This document shows positions 34,962 to 44,456 of a stretch of 64,000 nt of DNA, piece by piece. Numbering within the stretch: the stretch's first letter is position 1; each line of letters starts with the position of its first letter. The translations under genes and the position numbers were made by a program. The DNA is taken from the NCBI GenBank assembly GCA_033763695.1, contig JANRKB010000003.1, forward strand, positions 124,001 to 188,000, in the 5' to 3' direction. The notes under the pieces were generated by a model. It saw nothing but the letters and a program-made list of their open reading frames with translations. It ran no database searches and was not told the origin of the DNA. This stretch comes from JANRKB01 sp033763695. GTDB taxonomy: Bacteria > Planctomycetota > Phycisphaerae > Phycisphaerales > UBA1924.

Positions 34962-35776
34962 TCGAACGCCGCCCATGGTGGTTGTCAGCCGTGCTTTGTG
35001 CCAGCGGCGGGCTGCTCGCGTTACTTGCCGTCGGCCCGGCGCTGTGGCTCGTGGTCGTTGCGTTGCAGCCGCCGGGCTCGGACATGTTCTCGCTCACCAG
35101 CGGCATGAGCCTGACCAACTTCGAGCAGGCGTGGCGCGAGGGCAAGCTCGCCGGCCCGATGCTCAGCAGCGTTCTCGTCACCGTGATGCGTGCCGCCCTC
35201 AACGTGCTCATCGCGGCGCTCGCTGCATACCCGCTGGCACGGATGAAGTTCGCCGGACGCGATCTGATCTTTGTGCTGCTGCTGGCGACGATGATGATCC
35301 CCGAGCAGGTGATCGTGGTGCCGATGTTCGCGACGATCGCGAAGATGGGCCTTTACGACACGCTTGCGGCCGTCGTGCTTCCGTTCAGCGTCACGGCATT
35401 CGGCATCTATCTCTGCCGCCAGGCCTTCCTGGCGATCCCCGAGGAAGTCGAAGAAGCCGCACGCATGGACGGCGCGGGCTCGCTGCGAATCTGGTGGCAC
35501 ATGATCCTGCCGCTGTCCATGCCGACGCTCGCAACGCTGGCACTGTTCAGCGTGCTGGGCGCATGGTCGGAACTGCTCTGGCCGCTGGTTGTGCTTCAGA
35601 GCCAGGACAAGTACACGCTGCCGGTCGCGATCAGCGGCCTGATGTCGCAGTTCTCGACCAACGTGCGGCTGTCGTACGCTGGATCTGTTCTCGCGCTGGC
35701 GCCGATTGTCGTGCTGTTCCTCGTCGCGCAGCGATTCCTCAAGGCCGAGATCTTTGCCGGGAGTGTGAAGGGGTAA
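34958..35776 (+). CDS. Sugar ABC transporter permease (MalG/UgpE type)
   Basis: 272 aa and six membrane segments. The ATG overlaps the first permease's stop (ATGA). The EAA loop is EVEEAARMDGAGSLRIWWHM, and TMMIPEQVIVVPMF and the C-terminal QRFLKAEIFAGSVKG are typical. With its partner it forms the channel of the sugar transporter encoded here. The frame also runs upstream through the first permease gene, but that reading is spurious. Confidence 0.88.
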   Translation: MIERRPWWLSAVLCASGGLLALLAVGPALWLVVVALQPPGSDMFSLTSGMSLTNFEQAWREGKLAGPMLSSVLVTVMRAALNVLIAALAAYPLARMKFAGRDLIFVLLLATMMIPEQVIVVPMFATIAKMGLYDTLAAVVLPFSVTAFGIYLCRQAFLAIPEEVEEAARMDGAGSLRIWWHMILPLSMPTLATLALFSVLGAWSELLWPLVVLQSQDKYTLPVAISGLMSQFSTNVRLSYAGSVLALAPIVVLFLVAQRFLKAEIFAGSVKG

Positions 35777-35803
35777 TGACAGCGACGAAGAAACGAAGTT
35801 CCA

Positions 35804-35848
35804 AAGAGACGGAGTGCGGAGGGCGACGCCTCGCTTCGCCACTCCGTC
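35804..35848. repeat. Dispersed repeat copy D, forming a hairpin
   Basis: 35804-35819 is the exact inverse of the 16-mer at 30149-30164. GACGGAGTG (35808-35816) also pairs with CACTCCGTC (35840-35848). The element fills much of the gap between the permease and the FAD oxidoreductase gene. Confidence 0.75.
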
Positions 35849-35899
35849 ACTTCAACTCTCACTCGACACTGCTGAACGCCATGCACCTTGGAGCCTCGT

Positions 35900-37519
35900 G
35901 TGACTGAACTTTCTTGCGACATTCTCATCGTCGGTGGCGGCACCGGTGGCGTGGCCGCCGCACTCGCCGCGGCTCGGCACGGCAAGCGCGTCATCATCAC
36001 CGAGCCGACCGACTGGATCGGGGGCCAACTCACGGCACAGGCCGTGCCCCCCGACGAGAACCAGTGGATCGAAACCGTCGGCGGCACCGCCACCTATCAG
36101 GACTTCCGCACGCGCGTGCGCACGTGGTATCGCACCCATCGCCCGCTGACCACCGCCGCGATCGAGAATCCGACGCTCAACCCCGGCGGCGGCTGGGTTA
36201 GCCGGATCTGCATGGAGCCGCGAATCGCCCACACCGTGCTGCAGGATATGCTCGCGCCATACATCGCACGTGGCCTCGTCACGATCCTTCTCGGTCGCGA
36301 GCCGATCGCCGCCTCGACACAATCCGATCGCATCACCAGCGTGACGGTGCGCGACATCGCCACCGGCACCACGACACCGATCAGCGCGGCCTACGTCGTC
36401 GACGCGACCGAGCTCGGTGATCTTTACGAACTCGCAAACGTCGAACATGCAATCGGCTCCGATGCGCACGCCACCTATGGCGAGATGCACGCACCCGCCG
36501 CGGCCGACCCACGCGACCAACAGGCGTTCAGTTGGTGCTTCGCGATCGAGCATCGTCCCGGCGAGAATCATGTCGGTCCCAAGCCTGCCAACTACGACTT
36601 CTGGCGGTCGTACGTGCCGCAGATGGAACCCAAGTGGACAGGCCCGCTGTTCAGTTGGACCGTGCCGAGCCACAACGAACAGGGCTTCCACACCTTCCCA
36701 TTCATCCCGTGGCCGGCCGAGTGTCCCGAGAAGGTGTGGGACATGTGGCGCTATCGGCGGATCGTCGACGCCGCCGCGCATCGCGAACCCACGCAGTTCC
36801 CCGATGTTTGCCTCGTTAACTGGGTGCAGATGGATTACTGGCTCAAGCCGCTGCTGGGGGTCAGGGCGGCGGAGCAAGCCGCGGCGTACGCGGGCGCACG
36901 CGAACAGTCACTGGCACTCTTCTACTGGATGCAGACCGAGGCGCCGCGACACGACGGGAGCGGTCACGGCTATCCCGGCCTCAAGCTCAGGGGCGAAGAA
37001 CTCGGCACAACCGACGGCTTCGCGAAAGCCGCCTACATCCGCGAGCCGCGCCGACTCATCGCCCGCACGATCGTCACCGAAGCCCACATCGGCACGCAGC
37101 AGCGCAAGGCCGAGAAGCGCCCGCGTCAGGACGAGCATCCGCTGGGTATGGCCGAAGCGTTTCCCGACTCGGTCGGCATCGGGCACTACACGCTCGATCT
37201 GCACCCCAGCTGCGCCGGCAAAAACAATCTGTATGTGCCCGCCGCGCCGTTCCGCATCCCGCTGGGTTCGCTGATCCCGGTGCGCTGCCGCAACCTGCTC
37301 GCCGCGGGAAAGGGCATCGGTGTGACACATATCACCAACGGCTGCTATCGCATGCACCACACCGAATGGAACATCGGCGAAAGCGCCGGCTGCCTCGCCG
37401 CGTGGTGCCTTGAGCATGCGCTCGAACCCGCGGCCATCCACGCATCCGGCGATCGCACCCGCGCGTTCCAGGCGGCGATTCAGGCCGAGGGCGTGCGGAT
37501 CGTGTGGCCGTGGGAATAA
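35900..37519 (+). CDS. FAD-dependent oxidoreductase (FAD_oxidored / xanthan lyase-like)
   Basis: 539 aa from a GTG with GGAG six bases upstream; a TTG 12 bases earlier is an alternative. The N-terminal dinucleotide fold reads CDILIVGGGTGGVAAALAA, followed by EPTDWIGGQLTAQAVPPDEN, the hallmark of the FAD_oxidored family. The C-terminus has RNLLAAGKGIGVTHITNG and TEWNIGESAGCLAAWCL. Planctomycetes carry many of these next to sugar genes. The substrate is unknown, probably a sugar derivative imported by the adjacent transporter. No signal peptide is seen. Confidence 0.85.
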   Translation: MTELSCDILIVGGGTGGVAAALAAARHGKRVIITEPTDWIGGQLTAQAVPPDENQWIETVGGTATYQDFRTRVRTWYRTHRPLTTAAIENPTLNPGGGWVSRICMEPRIAHTVLQDMLAPYIARGLVTILLGREPIAASTQSDRITSVTVRDIATGTTTPISAAYVVDATELGDLYELANVEHAIGSDAHATYGEMHAPAAADPRDQQAFSWCFAIEHRPGENHVGPKPANYDFWRSYVPQMEPKWTGPLFSWTVPSHNEQGFHTFPFIPWPAECPEKVWDMWRYRRIVDAAAHREPTQFPDVCLVNWVQMDYWLKPLLGVRAAEQAAAYAGAREQSLALFYWMQTEAPRHDGSGHGYPGLKLRGEELGTTDGFAKAAYIREPRRLIARTIVTEAHIGTQQRKAEKRPRQDEHPLGMAEAFPDSVGIGHYTLDLHPSCAGKNNLYVPAAPFRIPLGSLIPVRCRNLLAAGKGIGVTHITNGCYRMHHTEWNIGESAGCLAAWCLEHALEPAAIHASGDRTRAFQAAIQAEGVRIVWPWE

Positions 37520-37589
37520 AGCCCGCGTCGTCGCGCCGCCCGCGGCCCTACGCATCGTGCTTGCATCGGCATTGTAAGGATGGTCCACT

Positions 37590-38363
37590 GTGAGCGTGCA
37601 ACCGCCGGATGCTCAGAACCCCACGCCGCCGCCGACTCGCTCTGCGATCGCGCTACCGCCATCGGAACTTGATCTCCCACGCACGCTCACGCGCGTGATC
37701 GTCTTTGGCGGCACATTCGACCCGCCGCATGTCCAGCACACCAGCGGGCTGCTCGCACACGCCGACGCGATCCTCGGCACCGCGGGCGTGCTCGTCTACG
37801 TCCCCGCGGCACGCAGCCCCTTCAAGGTAAACGGACCCGTCGCAAGCAACGACGATCGCGTGCGCCTGCTGCGCCTCGCGCTCGGCGGCGACGCACGCAC
37901 GTGCGTCTGGACCGATGAGATTGATCGCGCGACGGCCGCTCCGGGCGAACCGAGCTTCATGATCGACACGCTGCTGCGACTGCGCACATTGCTTGACGCG
38001 CACGGCGTCGTTCCCGAACTTCGACTCTTGATCGGCACCGACCAGGCGTTGGCGATGCAGCGATGGCGAGCCTTTCGGGAAGTCATGCAACTCGCACCCC
38101 CGTTGGTTTGGCTGCGTCCGCCATGCGCCGATGCAGACACATTCGAGCAGGGCTTGCGCGAGACCAAGTCATGGAACGACGGCGAGATCGCGGCCTGGAT
38201 TCAAGCGATCGCCCCGCTGCCGCTGCTCGATGTCAGTGCGACACAGATCCGCGAGCAACTGATGCAGTCGCGCGAGCCGCTCAACGACCCGATGCTCCGG
38301 CGTGCGCTGCCCATCCGCGTCCTCGAGGAGATCTCGGCACGCGGGCTCTACAGACGAGAGTGA
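37590..38363 (+). CDS. nadD: Nicotinate-nucleotide adenylyltransferase
   Basis: Transfers AMP to nicotinate mononucleotide in NAD synthesis. The nucleotidyltransferase start VIVFGGTFDPPHVQH carries the HxxH-type ATP motif, and LDVSATQIREQL is the ISSTxIR-type loop. It has 257 aa because of about 30 extra N-terminal residues (Pro-rich) and some internal insertion relative to the usual 190-210. The GTG at 37590 is preceded by AAGGATGG. A later start near 37690 would remove the extension. Confidence 0.85.
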   Translation: MSVQPPDAQNPTPPPTRSAIALPPSELDLPRTLTRVIVFGGTFDPPHVQHTSGLLAHADAILGTAGVLVYVPAARSPFKVNGPVASNDDRVRLLRLALGGDARTCVWTDEIDRATAAPGEPSFMIDTLLRLRTLLDAHGVVPELRLLIGTDQALAMQRWRAFREVMQLAPPLVWLRPPCADADTFEQGLRETKSWNDGEIAAWIQAIAPLPLLDVSATQIREQLMQSREPLNDPMLRRALPIRVLEEISARGLYRRE

Positions 38364-38390
38364 AGCTCGCTCGGCTTTCTCAAAAATGAA

Positions 38391-38418
38391 CGAGGCGAAC
38401 GCCATTGGCTTCGCCTCG
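38391..38418. terminator. Possible bidirectional terminator
   Basis: CGAGGCGAA (38391-38399) pairs with TTCGCCTCG (38410-38418) between the convergent nadD and prepilin genes. There is no clear T-run on either side, so it may be a weak or factor-dependent site. Confidence 0.45.
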
Positions 38419-38446
38419 GGAGGGGGGAGAGCAAACTCGTTGCGGC

Positions 38447-39457
38447 TCACTGACGCTGCAGCGTCCACGCTTCGGCGTTCGCCGCGTTCGCCCAGCGACG
38501 CATATCGCGGACCTCATCCCAATTGAGCATCGAGACATGCCCGTCAAGCGTCAGCGAGATCGTCTTGCCACTGTGGCGGAGTGAGACGTATCCCGAGTTG
38601 CGGCTCGCGCTCGGTGTGTTCTCGACGTACGTCGATTCCCAACGCGTCGGCTGATTGGGGTTGAAGTACGGGGCTTCGATGCGATGGAAGCCGTCGAGAC
38701 GACCCATCGCCGTGAGGATCGGCTGCTCTTCGACGCGGGCCGACATGAACGCCACAAGGCGGCTGGGAACGCGGACTTCGTCGAGCTTCGTGACGTAGAA
38801 CTTGCCGAAGAGCCGCTGCGAAGTCTGGTTGAACCCCAGGTCGTTGGCGCTGCCGCCGACGAACGCGACGTTGTAGCCAAACGACGGGAAGTTGCTGACG
38901 ACGTGCGTGTAGGAGCGGCCGAACTGGATGTAGCTCGACTCCTGCGTGCGGAACTGGGTCAGGACCTTGTCGTCGGAGTAGAGCCCGCGGAAGTCATAGT
39001 TGAACATCGGGGCCAAACGCCACGGATACCGCTGCGCGTCCGGGCCTGTGATCCGATTGCCTTGATCGTCGGTGACCTTCACGGGGCCAGCGACCATCGC
39101 GTCGGTGGTGTAGCCCGGGAGCAGTTCGCCGCGGCTTGAATCCGAGTACAGGGCGTAGGCGATCGCCAGTTGCTGGGCAGATGCCATTTCTCGGGTTTGG
39201 CGACACAGAGCCTTCGCCTTCCCAAGAGCGGGAAGCAGGAGCGAGATCAACACGGCGATGATCGAAATCGTCACCAGCAGTTCAATCAGCGAAAAGCCGC
39301 CGATCGCAACGCGCCGAAGTGGGCACCGCCCAAAGGTTTTACCGGACGTCGCTGCCACGCGCCGCGCGAAAGGTTGCATCAAAGTGACAGCTGCTACGTT
39401 GGCGTTCACGGCCGGAAACCCTATTGTGGATTGAACTTGTGCGTTTTGGGCCGACAT
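38447..39457 (-). CDS. Prepilin-type protein with a long leader
   Basis: 336 aa from the ATG at 39457, which has GGAGG eight bases upstream. A further 165 bases of open frame before it are not needed. The prepilin helix GFSLIELLVTISIIAVLISLLLP starts only at about residue 53, so the leader is much longer than usual. The ATG at 39381 (MQPFARR) would give a normal short leader. The C-terminus has YVSLRHSGKTISLTLDGHVSML, in place of FADGHAE. It is divergent from a dockerin-type secreted gene. Confidence 0.8.
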   Translation of the reverse strand: MSAQNAQVQSTIGFPAVNANVAAVTLMQPFARRVAATSGKTFGRCPLRRVAIGGFSLIELLVTISIIAVLISLLLPALGKAKALCRQTREMASAQQLAIAYALYSDSSRGELLPGYTTDAMVAGPVKVTDDQGNRITGPDAQRYPWRLAPMFNYDFRGLYSDDKVLTQFRTQESSYIQFGRSYTHVVSNFPSFGYNVAFVGGSANDLGFNQTSQRLFGKFYVTKLDEVRVPSRLVAFMSARVEEQPILTAMGRLDGFHRIEAPYFNPNQPTRWESTYVENTPSASRNSGYVSLRHSGKTISLTLDGHVSMLNWDEVRDMRRWANAANAEAWTLQRQ

Positions 39458-39581
39458 GAGGCTATCCTCCTTGAGCGAGGGAACCCAGTCTTGTTGCACA
39501 CGAACCTGTCCTGCCACAGAATACCCTGAATCAGACCAGAAGTCAACCGGATCATCTTGTCCGAAGTTGAAGGAGAGTTGA

Positions 39582-40616
39582 ATGTCACGCGGTGTTGTCA
39601 TCGGCATTTTCGGCGCATCCATGCTCGCATGCTCTGCAAACGCTGAGCCAATCTCGGCCGCCTACACGCAGCCCTCGCTCGATCGGTACATGTACCCCTT
39701 CAACTTCTCCAGCGGCACCGAGTCGCAGTCGCCCATCTTCGGCGCGATCCTGCAACCCGGCTTTGACGATCGCGACGCGCAGTTCATCATCGGGTTCAAC
39801 ACCAGCGGCACGATCCCCGCTGGCTTCCCGGCGGCGTACTACAAGGTTCGTTCCGTCAAGGTCACGGTCTACAACGCGATCGGCGACCGTTTCGTCTTCG
39901 ACCCCACGTGGGATTCGGTCCGCACGCTATACAACGTCACCGACCCGCAGTACGTGCGTGATCAGGACCCCGGCAAGCCGGTGGAACTCTACCCGGTTGC
40001 GTATCGCAGTCCGATGACGCTGGCGAACTTCACCGAGACGTCGGCGTTCGGCCCTCAGCCGCAGCCGCAGCCGGGGTCGCGTTACGTCTACGCCGCCATG
40101 CTTGACGACGCAGGCGCGCCGACCGATGTGTCTCGCCAGGTGAACGATCGAATGGAGGCATATCCCGCGGCGATCGCCTATTGCGTGCCCGCAGTGAGTG
40201 CCGGTGCCAAAGTGCCGCAGGACACGGCACTTGTGATGGAAGTGAACCTGTGCGTTCAGGGCGTCCGCTCGTACATCCAGCGTTCGCTCGCCGCAGGCAA
40301 GTTGAACTGGTCGGTCACGAGCCTCGAGCCCGCGACGGGCGGCCCGGGCGGCGGCACCGGCACGCCGACCTATCCCTCGCTGTACACCAAGGAAAACGCG
40401 ATCGCCCAGATTCTCGGATTCATGCCCTCTATGGAAGTGCAGATGGTCTTTGGTGATCCTGCGGACTTCAACGACGACGGCTTCCGCACCTTTGAGGACT
40501 TCGACGCGTTCGTCGCGGCGTTCGAAGCTGGCGATCCCCTCGCGGACTTCAACAACGACTGCTTCCTCGACTTCAACGACTTTGACGCGTTTGTCGCGGC
40601 CTTTGAAGGCCCCTGA
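39582..40616 (+). CDS. Secreted protein with two C-terminal dockerin-like repeats, 344 aa
   Basis: AAGGAGAG precedes the ATG. The signal peptide (GVVIGIFGASMLACSANA) may be lipoprotein-like given MLAC. The body (residues about 22-285) shows beta strands such as YKVRSVKVTVYNAIGDRFVF and a Gly-rich linker GGPGGGTGTP. It ends with DFNDDGFRTFEDFDAFVAAF and DFNNDCFLDFNDFDAFVAAF, homologous to the tail of the protein encoded at 16438-17379. Both probably share a surface-attachment route. The body is not recognised. Confidence 0.75.
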   Translation: MSRGVVIGIFGASMLACSANAEPISAAYTQPSLDRYMYPFNFSSGTESQSPIFGAILQPGFDDRDAQFIIGFNTSGTIPAGFPAAYYKVRSVKVTVYNAIGDRFVFDPTWDSVRTLYNVTDPQYVRDQDPGKPVELYPVAYRSPMTLANFTETSAFGPQPQPQPGSRYVYAAMLDDAGAPTDVSRQVNDRMEAYPAAIAYCVPAVSAGAKVPQDTALVMEVNLCVQGVRSYIQRSLAAGKLNWSVTSLEPATGGPGGGTGTPTYPSLYTKENAIAQILGFMPSMEVQMVFGDPADFNDDGFRTFEDFDAFVAAFEAGDPLADFNNDCFLDFNDFDAFVAAFEGP

Positions 40617-40715
40617 GTCCCCAACACAGCCGATGAGCATGCCAACCTCGTGATCTGCCGCGGGGGTTGGCTGTCGACTGGTGTTTTTACCGGCATCTCG
40701 GTACTCTTGCTGGCA

Positions 40716-41300
40716 GTGAGGGAAACGCCTTCCTCCATTTCGGTGACGGAAACCTCCACCGTTCTGCTGGAGCAGCTTTCACAGGGTGCCACAGCCGAAG
40801 TCTGGCAGCGATTTGTCGCGACTTGGCGGCCACGGCTTCAGCGGCTGCTTCGCAAGCTCGGCGTTCAGGAAGTCGACTCTGAGGACGCCGTTCAGGCTGC
40901 GCTGGCACGGATTCACACCGCGTTGATGACGGGGAGGTACTCCCGTTCGCGAGGCCGTCTCTCGTCGTGGATGTTTGCCGTCGCTGCACGCGCCGCATCA
41001 GATCTCAAGCGGCGCGATGCGCGATATGTCGCGCGCCTGCGCAGCGTTCATGAGCGCGGCGTCGATCGCGCCGACCCGGTCGTCGCGCTTGGTGTCGAAG
41101 AACTTCGAACCCTGCTGGAGCGTGCACGCACGATCGCCGGAGGCGACCCGCGCGATGCCGCGATCCTCGAACGCCTGATCGTGCGCGGCGATTCCGCTCG
41201 CAGCGTTGCCGACGACCTCGGCGTCTCGGTCGAGAATGTGTATCTGATCAAGCACCGACTGATCCGTCGCCTGCGTGAATCGCTCGGCACCCCTGAGTGA
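40716..41300 (+). CDS. ECF-type RNA polymerase sigma factor
   Basis: 194 aa from GTG 40716; an upstream GTG at 40650 would add 22 hydrophobic residues that look unlike a sigma factor. Region 2 is VWQRFVATWRPRLQRLLRKLG to SWMFAVAARAASDLKRRD. Region 4 is RLIVRGDSARSVADDLGVSVENVYLIKHRLIRRLRE. No anti-sigma gene follows; the next gene is a Ser/Thr kinase starting 19 bases later. This pairing is known for planctomycete ECF groups in which phosphorylation may replace an anti-sigma factor. Confidence 0.85.
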   Translation: MRETPSSISVTETSTVLLEQLSQGATAEVWQRFVATWRPRLQRLLRKLGVQEVDSEDAVQAALARIHTALMTGRYSRSRGRLSSWMFAVAARAASDLKRRDARYVARLRSVHERGVDRADPVVALGVEELRTLLERARTIAGGDPRDAAILERLIVRGDSARSVADDLGVSVENVYLIKHRLIRRLRESLGTPE

Positions 41301-41319
41301 ATTCGGTCGAGAGCCCCGC

Positions 41320-44300
41320 GTGTCAACCACGATCAACCAAGCTGTGCTCCCAGCCGTGCTCCGCGAGGGACAAAGCGGCGAGTGCCCGACTGTCGGCGAG
41401 TTCGCGCGTCTTGCCGAGGAAGGCGGCGTACTCCTCCACAACCGCTGCCGCTGTGAGCGATGCATCGGCATGCTCACGGAAGCAATCGTCAATGCGAACT
41501 TCGCTCGACGCATGCGGGGCGAAGAGAAATCCGGGCTGAATGCCGACTCGGTCCCGACGTTGAGAGTCCGCGTCGATCCGCCGCTGGGACGAGGCGGACA
41601 AGGCTCGGTGTACTTCGGCGTCGACATGGCAACGACCACATGCGTTGCGGTCAAGGTGCTCGCCCGCGAACGGGCGTGCGATGTCGCCGCGATCACACGT
41701 CTCTTGCATGAAGCATTGTGGCTCGACACCCTCGCGGGGGAAGGACTCGTCAGCCTGTATCTCGTGGGAGTCACGCGCGACGGCTTGCCTTTCCTTGCGA
41801 CCAAGTACATCGAAGGCCCCTCGCTCCGCGAGGTGATTGATCAAGAAGCCAACCTGCCACATACGCACGACGAGCGGGCCAGGTGGGCGCTTCGGCTTGT
41901 GTCGCGTTTGCTCGTTCCGTTGGCGCGAATGCACGCGACGTCGATCATTCACCGCGACATCAAGCCAGCCAACGTGGTGCTTGAACATGGATCGCACCCG
42001 ATCCTGCTCGACTTGGGGATCGCGACGGCATTCGGCTCCGAGTTTGAAGGCCCGCCACGCGCCGCGTTCACCGGCAGCGTCAGCTACGCCGCTCCCGAGC
42101 GGCTGCGATTCGGGGACGCTGTCAACGCCCCCACGGTTGACGTCTACGCGATGGGTGTGCTGTTGGGTGAACTGATCGGCACGCGTTTCGGACGCGCTCG
42201 CACCGCCTCACGACGCTTTGACGACCTGCGAGAGGTGATTGCCCGCGCCACGCGCGAAGATCCCGCCGAGCGCTATCCCGATGCGAATGCAATGCTCGCC
42301 GCGGTACGAGCTTCACTCGCGCAGTTCGATCGCGCACCCGGTGCAACGCGACGCACAATGCTCGTCGGTGGCTTGCTGATGGGCGGGGCGCTCATCGCTG
42401 GCTCGCTTCACATGACGGGCAACTCAATCTCCCCGAACACGATCGGTCCAGCCAAGCTCACGCCGCGTCCAGGCCCATCGAGTGCACTACCAGTGCCTGC
42501 GTTCAGCCCGCGTGATCAGCTGGAGGTCTTGCGATCGCAGTGGATCTCCACCGCACGCGATCAAAGCCCGACGTTTGAAGCCGCGCTGCACGATCGCACC
42601 GCGGCAACACTGTTCTTCAGCGCGATTGATCCTTTGATGCAATGGGGATACTGCGCCGGTGAGACGATGCCTGGACAGGTCACCGCAGTCGCACTCGATC
42701 CGCTCGAACTGGCCTATCGCAGCGGCAAGGACAGCGTCACCCTTTACGATCCCGTCACTCGAGCCACGCGCGAGTTTCACGCGAGCTTCGGCGGCTTTCC
42801 CCGTTGCCGCTTCGCTCCCAGCGGACGGTTCATGCTCGTCTTCAACGCGGCACAGAACTACGCAATCGTCGATCGAGAGACACTGGCCACACGCCGAAGC
42901 GGGATGTTCCCAGCGCCGTCGGGCAACGTCCCGACGCTGTCCGACGATGGCGTTCATCTCGCACGCTTGCTCGCCGATGGCACGATCATGGTCGCCGGCG
43001 CGGACGATCGTTGGAAGGTCTTTGATCGCGGCGATCGCATGAGCTCGCTGCTGGCGTTCTGCGGTTCGCGTCTGCTCGTCTTCAACTCGATCGGCGAAGT
43101 TGCCTCACACGATCTCGCGTCAGGCAATGTCGTCCGAACAACGCTTGCAAAGAACGGCACATACACGGTCCGAGCCAACGTGCATGCTTCTTCCGCGATC
43201 GCCTCGCTGAGCAACGGCGAGATCTGGTCGACGACCGACGCGGGTGTGACATGGTTCCCGTTGAAGGCATACATCACTGCACGCGACACCACTTCGATCG
43301 TTCATGATCCGAACGCCGGAATGGTGTTCTCGCAAGGCATCGGCCGTTCGCTTGGCGACACCGCTCCCGTATCGGTGCATTCGGGGTTCCTTCGCGTCGT
43401 GACTGCCGCCCGAGATCGCGATGGTCGCGTCCTCGTCACGCACGGGCGAACCTGGCGGTTGATCGATCCAGCCGCGCACGCCGCGTGGAAGTTCATCGAT
43501 GGATCGCAAGACGCGTACATGGCCTACTGGCGTAAAGGCGAGCAACAGTTCTTTGCCGGCAGCAGCGGTATCTGGAGCGCAACCCTTGGCACGGACACAC
43601 GAACGCAGCTCTCGCCGATGCCAACGTCCAACATCGCTGTGGATTTGGATCGACAGACGATTCTTTCGGGGGGATACGAAGGACACGCCGCGGCTTACGA
43701 CGCGGTGACAGGACGCACATTGTGGCAGCTCGATGATCCCGCACGCGGCACATGCACGGTCGCGATGAGCGGAGACCTCGCGTTCGTCGGCGGCAACGAT
43801 GGCTCTCTGAGCACGTTTGGCGTCCGTACTGGCAATCCGATCTGGACCGCGACCGACCATCGCTATCGGGTTCGCTGCGTTCATGCCAATACACAGTTCG
43901 TCACCGCGGCATCTGCAAGCCCAGGCATCGTGACCTATCTGCACGACGGCACAAAGCACGCGACGTGTCGTCTCGCCGACGGCCGGTGCGTTGCGATCTC
44001 GCGGGACGGGCAAGTGATCCTTGCAGGCTCGGATCGCGGCACGGTTGCCGTGGCTCGAACGAGCGCATCCACGCCAGAAACCGAGATCAGCGCCCACACC
44101 GGCGGCGTCTGGTCGGTCGCGATCAATCCGACCGGAAAGATTGGCGCATCCGGCGGCGGCGACGGCGTCGTGCGGCTATGGTGGCTGCGGCCATTGACCC
44201 CGCTCGCGGAGTTCCGCATCAGCGCCGAGTCGGCCCAGGCAATTTACTCACTCCACTTCTCCGAGGACTCACGCCGCTTGTCGTGTTCCGTCGACCGCTT

Positions 44301-44436
44301 TGGTGCGGTGGACATTGACCTCGCGCAGCACGAGCGAGCCTTGGAAGACTGGATGACGCGAGATCGTGCCGTCGGCTTCATGGGCGCGACGCGACCGACG
44401 GCAAACGACGTTGACGTCGATTCCACGACGGAATAA
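41320..44436 (+). CDS. Transmembrane Ser/Thr protein kinase with beta-propeller sensor
   Basis: 1038 aa from the GTG at 41320. A Cys pair (CRCERC, about residue 46) precedes the kinase domain. That domain has glycine loop GRGGQGSVYFG (about 90), VAVKV lysine (about 112), HRDIKPANV (about 211), DLG instead of DFG, and APE in YAAPERL. One membrane span follows at about 347-365. The outer or C-terminal 600 residues are repeated WD40/PQQ-like blades (SGGYEGHAAAYDAVTGRTLWQL; GVWSVAINPTGKIGASGGGDG). It is coupled with the sigma factor upstream and probably controls it. Confidence 0.88.
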   Translation: MSTTINQAVLPAVLREGQSGECPTVGEFARLAEEGGVLLHNRCRCERCIGMLTEAIVNANFARRMRGEEKSGLNADSVPTLRVRVDPPLGRGGQGSVYFGVDMATTTCVAVKVLARERACDVAAITRLLHEALWLDTLAGEGLVSLYLVGVTRDGLPFLATKYIEGPSLREVIDQEANLPHTHDERARWALRLVSRLLVPLARMHATSIIHRDIKPANVVLEHGSHPILLDLGIATAFGSEFEGPPRAAFTGSVSYAAPERLRFGDAVNAPTVDVYAMGVLLGELIGTRFGRARTASRRFDDLREVIARATREDPAERYPDANAMLAAVRASLAQFDRAPGATRRTMLVGGLLMGGALIAGSLHMTGNSISPNTIGPAKLTPRPGPSSALPVPAFSPRDQLEVLRSQWISTARDQSPTFEAALHDRTAATLFFSAIDPLMQWGYCAGETMPGQVTAVALDPLELAYRSGKDSVTLYDPVTRATREFHASFGGFPRCRFAPSGRFMLVFNAAQNYAIVDRETLATRRSGMFPAPSGNVPTLSDDGVHLARLLADGTIMVAGADDRWKVFDRGDRMSSLLAFCGSRLLVFNSIGEVASHDLASGNVVRTTLAKNGTYTVRANVHASSAIASLSNGEIWSTTDAGVTWFPLKAYITARDTTSIVHDPNAGMVFSQGIGRSLGDTAPVSVHSGFLRVVTAARDRDGRVLVTHGRTWRLIDPAAHAAWKFIDGSQDAYMAYWRKGEQQFFAGSSGIWSATLGTDTRTQLSPMPTSNIAVDLDRQTILSGGYEGHAAAYDAVTGRTLWQLDDPARGTCTVAMSGDLAFVGGNDGSLSTFGVRTGNPIWTATDHRYRVRCVHANTQFVTAASASPGIVTYLHDGTKHATCRLADGRCVAISRDGQVILAGSDRGTVAVARTSASTPETEISAHTGGVWSVAINPTGKIGASGGGDGVVRLWWLRPLTPLAEFRISAESAQAIYSLHFSEDSRRLSCSVDRFGAVDIDLAQHERALEDWMTRDRAVGFMGATRPTANDVDVDSTTE

Positions 44437-44456
44437 TGCTCCGCCGTTTCCGGTGA

